From the NCBI RefSeq assembly GCF_032118995.1, contig NC_092653.1, positions 25,501,202-25,565,201 on the forward strand: a DNA stretch of 64,000 nucleotides, in the 5' to 3' direction. How positions within the stretch are numbered: position 1 is the stretch's first letter; the number at the start of each line of letters is the position of its first letter. Positions 60,501-64,000 of the stretch are shown here, one piece after another. Both the position numbers and the translations under genes were made by a program. This DNA is from Asterias amurensis (taxonomy: Eukaryota > Echinodermata > Asteroidea > Forcipulatida > Asteriidae). The notes beneath the pieces were generated by a model. It had not been told where the DNA came from. It ran no database searches and saw only the letters and a list, made by a program, of their open reading frames with translations.

Positions 60501-63315
60501 AGTTATATAAAGCTAGTTACTTATTCAAAATTTGTTGTGCTTTCTTTAGCAGTGTAAAGGCCGAGTCACACTGCAGCGATAACGAAAACGGTAACGATCA
60601 CGACGCAAAGAGAACGAATTGTATTGGTTGAATTGCTCCACGCAGAATACGCACACGCTCATTCAACCAATATAATGGGTCCTTTGCGTTGTGATCGTTA
60701 TCTTTTTCGTTATCGCTGCAGTGTGACTTTGACCTTAAGTGTAATTCATAGGCAATGCTGGTAGTTTGTTTATGCACTCACAATGGGTTTTTCATAATAT
60801 CAATGAAATGAATTCTTGAAATTTCTCTTTTTTCCCCAGGTGTTTCTATCCATAAAAGGTATCTACTACCAAGTGGAAGTCCAAGGACAAACAATAACGT
60901 GGATCGTACCCTACCTCTTTACATCCACAGTAAGTTCATATACCAGGCCCCGGTGGCTGTTGTTTTATTCCATGTATTGTGCTGACATATTCCTCACCAT
61001 AGGTGACTTGAGTCAACTGCACACATACCCCCTCTTCCTTGACTTCAGCCTGCAGTGCTGTAGCCACGGTTGGCGGTGCTGGGTCGGCCTGCTCAGGACT
61101 CACAATTTTTGGCCAGCTCTCTGAGCAAAATACACTGTGCCATCCAGCACAGATTTCCTCTAGATTAATTCAAAATATTGTCCACTGTGCATTGATCTGA
61201 GACACAGCTAATGCTAGGTATCAAATGTCACAGAGAATGAACACAGTCAAAAGGCCATTCAACTTATTGCATGGCCCAATAACATGAACAGTTTGGAAAC
61301 CTGCCATCATGCCTGGAGCATGCACTTCAGCATTAATGGCCCCATCATTAAACATTGATAATTTTGTCAATCCACTCGCCTTTGGTGGACTATAAATAAA
61401 AGGAGATTTATTGCACACCACTAAAATTGGTCTAGCTACAAACCAGCATACCTGTCTTCCTTAACTTAGCTGACTTTAAAAGTACTTACAATTTAAATGT
61501 GTGTTGTTTTTATTTTCTCCAGCGGCCGAGAGATATTGACTTAAGAATCATGTCGACCTTTGTGGAGTTTTACAGCACACTGCTTGGCTTCATCAACTAC
61601 AGATTGTACAGTACACTCAATCTACACTATCCACCCAAGGTAATAACACTGCATACTTTCAAGCTTTCTGGCCGTATATTTGCGGTCTCCCTATTTTCTT
61701 TGTTCAGGTGCCAGTCGGTAGCCATACAACTGTTAACTGTCGTGTAGCCAGGGGTCACACCCAAGTTTACGTTTCAACCTGGGAAGCGGCAGCGAGGGGA
61801 TCGCCTTTTTGTTTCAGATATTGACTAATAAACCACAAGGGAAACGGACAGGGTAAATCGTAAATAATTTGGAGCTGAACAAAGACAAATTTATTACAGC
61901 CAATTTCAAACCAACAACCTCCAGATTCATGTGCCGGCGCTCTACCAACTGAGCTAGCTATCTAGCCTTATGTTTGGCGGTCTCCCTTTTTTTACAATCA
62001 CAACTTTTCAGCCATTCGTTCTCATCTTATATATCTGTTTCAAAAGCTGGTACTTAAAGATAAAGCTTTCATCCAAAACTTGTATGAAAATCAAACTTCT
62101 TAATTATGTCCATAGATCTCCCTAATTGAGAAATCCCGCACAACCGACGAATCAGACACTAGCACAAGTTTCTGTATGGATAAAGAAGAAGAACAGGAAA
62201 GGGTCGCAGCCATGACCCTTGACCTTGCAAAGGTCAGCAAAGAGCCAATCGGTGATGAGGATGAGGAGGAGAATGTTCAGGATGAGGAGCTTATGGCTGA
62301 TGGGGTAAGTTGGTTATGAATCATTGATGTCCTATACTTATGCTGCCATTTTGTTAGCTGTCCGCCATTTTGTTTCCTGTCCACCATTTTTGTTTCACGA
62401 AGGGGGACGTTGACCCTTTAACACGCATACCGCCTGGTGTATTTTGAGTTCTAAACATGCGATTTAAATGCAGCAAACAGCCGAGATAGAGCGTGATTTC
62501 CAGATGACAACAGTCTAAAAATAGAACATGGTTCCCTTCAAAAAAAATGATGCTGTCCACCTTCAAAGATTCAAAGGTCGAAAGTCCTTTCGTGATCTAC
62601 CAACGCAACGCATGTACGAGTGGGTGCTGTTTCCCTGTGTGGGACAGACTGTTTTCTCTGTGTGGGACAGACTGTTTTCTCTGTGTGGCATGGACTGTAT
62701 CGGATGTACCACGTACCTCACTCGCATGTACATAGTAATGGCGACCTTCCAATTGTTTGCGACAAATTTATGGGTGTTTTTACACATGGAATACCATGAT
62801 TTAAAAGGGTTTTTCAAAAAAAGAATACCAAAAGAATACTTTCATTTCTTTAAGTCTCATGTATCTTTACTCTGGATTGTTTTTGACAGACGCTTGACAC
62901 AGAAGCAGTTCAGGAAGCCAAGGAAGAACGAGACAAAGAAAAGAAATTCAAGAATCTTTTTGAAGGATGCAAGTTCTACCTCGCAAGAGAAGTACCAAGG
63001 GAGACCCTTACATTTGTCCTCAGGTAAAGACAGATTTAGTCAATATTAATTTTTGCATCAGGGATAAAGATTATTATTTGGTTTTACTCTAGCATCAATG
63101 TGTATTACATATTATAAATATTACCAAAATAATTTCAAACTCATGCCAGACCTGAGGATGATTTTGTTGATTTTCATTCTTTCTTGTAGGTGCTTTGGTG
63201 CCCAGGTATCTTGGGATAAGACGGTGTTCATTGGAGCAACATATGACGTGAATGATGAGAGTATTACACATCAGATTGTGGATAGACCTCAACAGAAGAA
63301 AGAATACCTCTCAAG
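57502..63315 (+). CDS. PES1: Pescadillo homolog, partial (right edge)
   Basis: Ten exons are in the window: 57502-57522, 58368-58447, 58977-59130, 59503-59612, 60213-60384, 60840-60929, 61523-61639, 62116-62304, 62890-63023 and 63190-63315. They join to 397 codons plus two bases and continue beyond the edge through a donor at 63316. The start [20 protein letters not shown] matches human PES1 ([20 protein letters not shown]). Pescadillo N-terminal domain: [64 protein letters not shown]. Exon 8 is an acidic, poorly conserved linker. Exons 9-10 enter the BRCT domain ([25 protein letters not shown]). In other eukaryotes PES1 forms the PeBoW complex with BOP1 and WDR12 and is needed in the nucleolus for 28S/5.8S rRNA maturation. 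The C-terminal acidic and basic tail is missing only because the window ends. Confidence 0.96.
58655..58810. repeat. Family J repeat copy
   Basis: gggcaggggcaccaaggcat, ttctcctttgtaaagggcac, ctactggagcattttaaggg and cgttgcctctgtgaagtagc; nearly the same as 14290-14455. Confidence 0.8.
59165..59440 (+). repeat. LINE ORF2 C-terminal fragment in PES1 intron 3
   Basis: Reads [40 protein letters not shown] and [20 protein letters not shown], then MGDRKA and, after a stop, [10 protein letters not shown]. It matches the C-terminus of RTE/CR1-type polymerases and is related to the fragment at 30530. Confidence 0.85.
59745..60060 (+). repeat. SINE copy in PES1 intron 4
   Basis: gcagagtgtgggtttgaatc (B box), gagcaagacacttgaccata, gccagccaggctcctagtgg, gatacccatgcctacatcct, ccctgttccagccccaggag and gaagttgccactggccttgt. 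This body holds the parent of the 79-bp arrays. Confidence 0.82.
60387..60530. repeat. 50-bp tandem repeat, three copies
   Basis: cgaataagt(a/t)atataaagc, tagttacttattcattggag and agaaatgtac repeat with a 50-bp period, starting 3 bp after the PES1 exon 5 donor. Confidence 0.92.
60557..60737. repeat. Hairpin family H copy
   Basis: aaggccgagtcacactgcag at the left and ctgcagtgtgactttgacct at the right; gataacgaaaacggtaacga pairs with cgttatctttttcgttatcg. Confidence 0.85.
61660..61975 (-). repeat. SINE fragments in PES1 intron 7
   Basis: gtcgtgtagccaggggtcac matches 23975. A reverse tRNA-like head (gtgccggcgctctaccaact, gagctagctatctagcctta) is at 61930-61975, with aaccacaagggaaacggaca before it. 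Confidence 0.6.
62520..62889. other. PES1 intron 8 with a short direct repeat
   Basis: gtgtgggacagactgttttc appears twice in tandem (about 62637 and 62659) and a third time in changed form (gtgtggcatggactg). No exon or known repeat otherwise. Confidence 0.5.
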
Positions 63316-63324
63316 GTAGCGTAC

Positions 63325-63367
63325 CAACAAAGACCCCCTCTCCCCCCCCCCTCCCCCCCTCCCCCCA
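63325..63367. repeat. C-rich run in PES1 intron 10
   Basis: Several uninterrupted C runs of 6-11 bases separated by single T residues, 10 bp after the exon 10 donor; ends in ccccag. The opposite strand could form a G-quadruplex. Confidence 0.85.
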
Positions 63368-63873
63368 GTTTGGTTTTTCCTCCATGCCTCAGTTTGACAA
63401 CTGTTTTGAATGAATGAAAAAGAAGACTTTGTTATCAACTATTTTTGTATGTAAACTATTTTTGTATAAATTGTAATTTTTACTGTAATTTGGCCTTTGG
63501 CTACGAGTGTAAAAAGCAATCAACCAAACTATTCTATACTTTTCTACTCTATATATTCATCAGTGTTTTGTAAAGTCATTGTTTGTTTTGTCCATCTTGT
63601 CCTTGTTTCATGATTGACTGTTTGTTTGTTTGTCTATATATAGTCTGTTTTGTACAAGCCTCGGCTTACTCTAACAGCCTCATGCTCTCGCTCCTTTCAA
63701 TTCATTCCTATTTATTTATTTATTATTTGCTATGGCACTGTAATCATTTTGTATACCTACTAGCGTTTTTGTTACCGTTCTATGTACTGATATTCTCATA
63801 TTGAATTATTTTCCAAAAAGAGTATGGACTTAACGTCATATAATGAATTGAATTAAAGATGGTGTCTACATGA

Positions 63874-64000
63874 TGTTGGTTTACCATTTCATCTAATGTG
63901 TACCCTATGGTATCACCATGATTTTGGTTTACCATTTCATCTAATGTGTACCCTATGGTATCACCATGATGTTGGTTTACCATTTCATCTAATGTGTACC
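63874..64000. repeat. 48-bp tandem repeat running off the right edge
   Basis: ttggtttaccatttcatcta and atgtgtaccctatggtatca repeat with a 48-bp period, at least 2.6 copies visible with one or two changes. Confidence 0.93.

Noticed and set aside
63325-63370. Acceptor-like ccccag as the start of the next PES1 exon
   Set aside because: It is only 50 bp after the exon 10 donor, and the sequence that follows does not match the expected PES1 continuation (YVQPQWVFD-like).

Overview
The window is animal nuclear DNA: intron-rich protein genes with canonical GT/AG junctions, short exons, AT-rich non-coding sequence and a very dense load of short palindromic and tRNA-derived repeats. The gene content (SLX1, UQCR10, CDIPT, GSAP, PES1) is metazoan. 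GSAP together with the type of short hairpin repeats suggests a marine invertebrate deuterostome, most likely an echinoderm; the phylum is an inference and I cannot name a species.

Layout. (1) 713-5104, + strand: SLX1 nuclease in six exons. (2) 7852-8921, - strand: UQCR10 in two exons, head to head with (3) CDIPT, 9184-13262, + strand, six exons; only 262 bp separate the two start codons. (4) 16842-43210, + strand: a gamma-secretase-activating protein (GSAP) in 22 exons, with introns full of repeats and one 9.1-kb intron. That intron hosts, on the - strand, a small secreted PAN/apple-domain protein (37375-37911). (5) 49904-56240, - strand: an unrecognised 1308-residue acidic, low-complexity protein in four coding exons plus a non-coding first exon near 57170. 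(6) 57502 to the right edge, + strand: PES1 (pescadillo), ten exons seen and cut off inside the BRCT domain. Every listed splice junction keeps frame, and the conserved proteins align with their human relatives from memory.

Between and inside the genes I can sort most DNA into recurring families. A-I are MITE-like hairpins named here by their ends. There are several tRNA-derived SINE families, 3' ends of non-LTR retrotransposons (LINEs), and minisatellites with units of 19, 48, 50, 79, 105, 126 and 161 bp. Some minisatellites can be traced to a nearby dispersed repeat (19-bp and 79-bp units). I saw no LTR, retroviral or Polinton sequence, no true tRNA or rRNA gene and no CRISPR array.

The genes do not form one pathway: they cover DNA repair (SLX1), respiration (UQCR10), phosphoinositide synthesis (CDIPT), protease regulation (GSAP) and ribosome biogenesis (PES1). 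Human SLX1A/B and CDIPT both map to 16p11.2 and UQCR10 and PES1 both map to 22q12.2, so the cluster may hold traces of ancient linkage.
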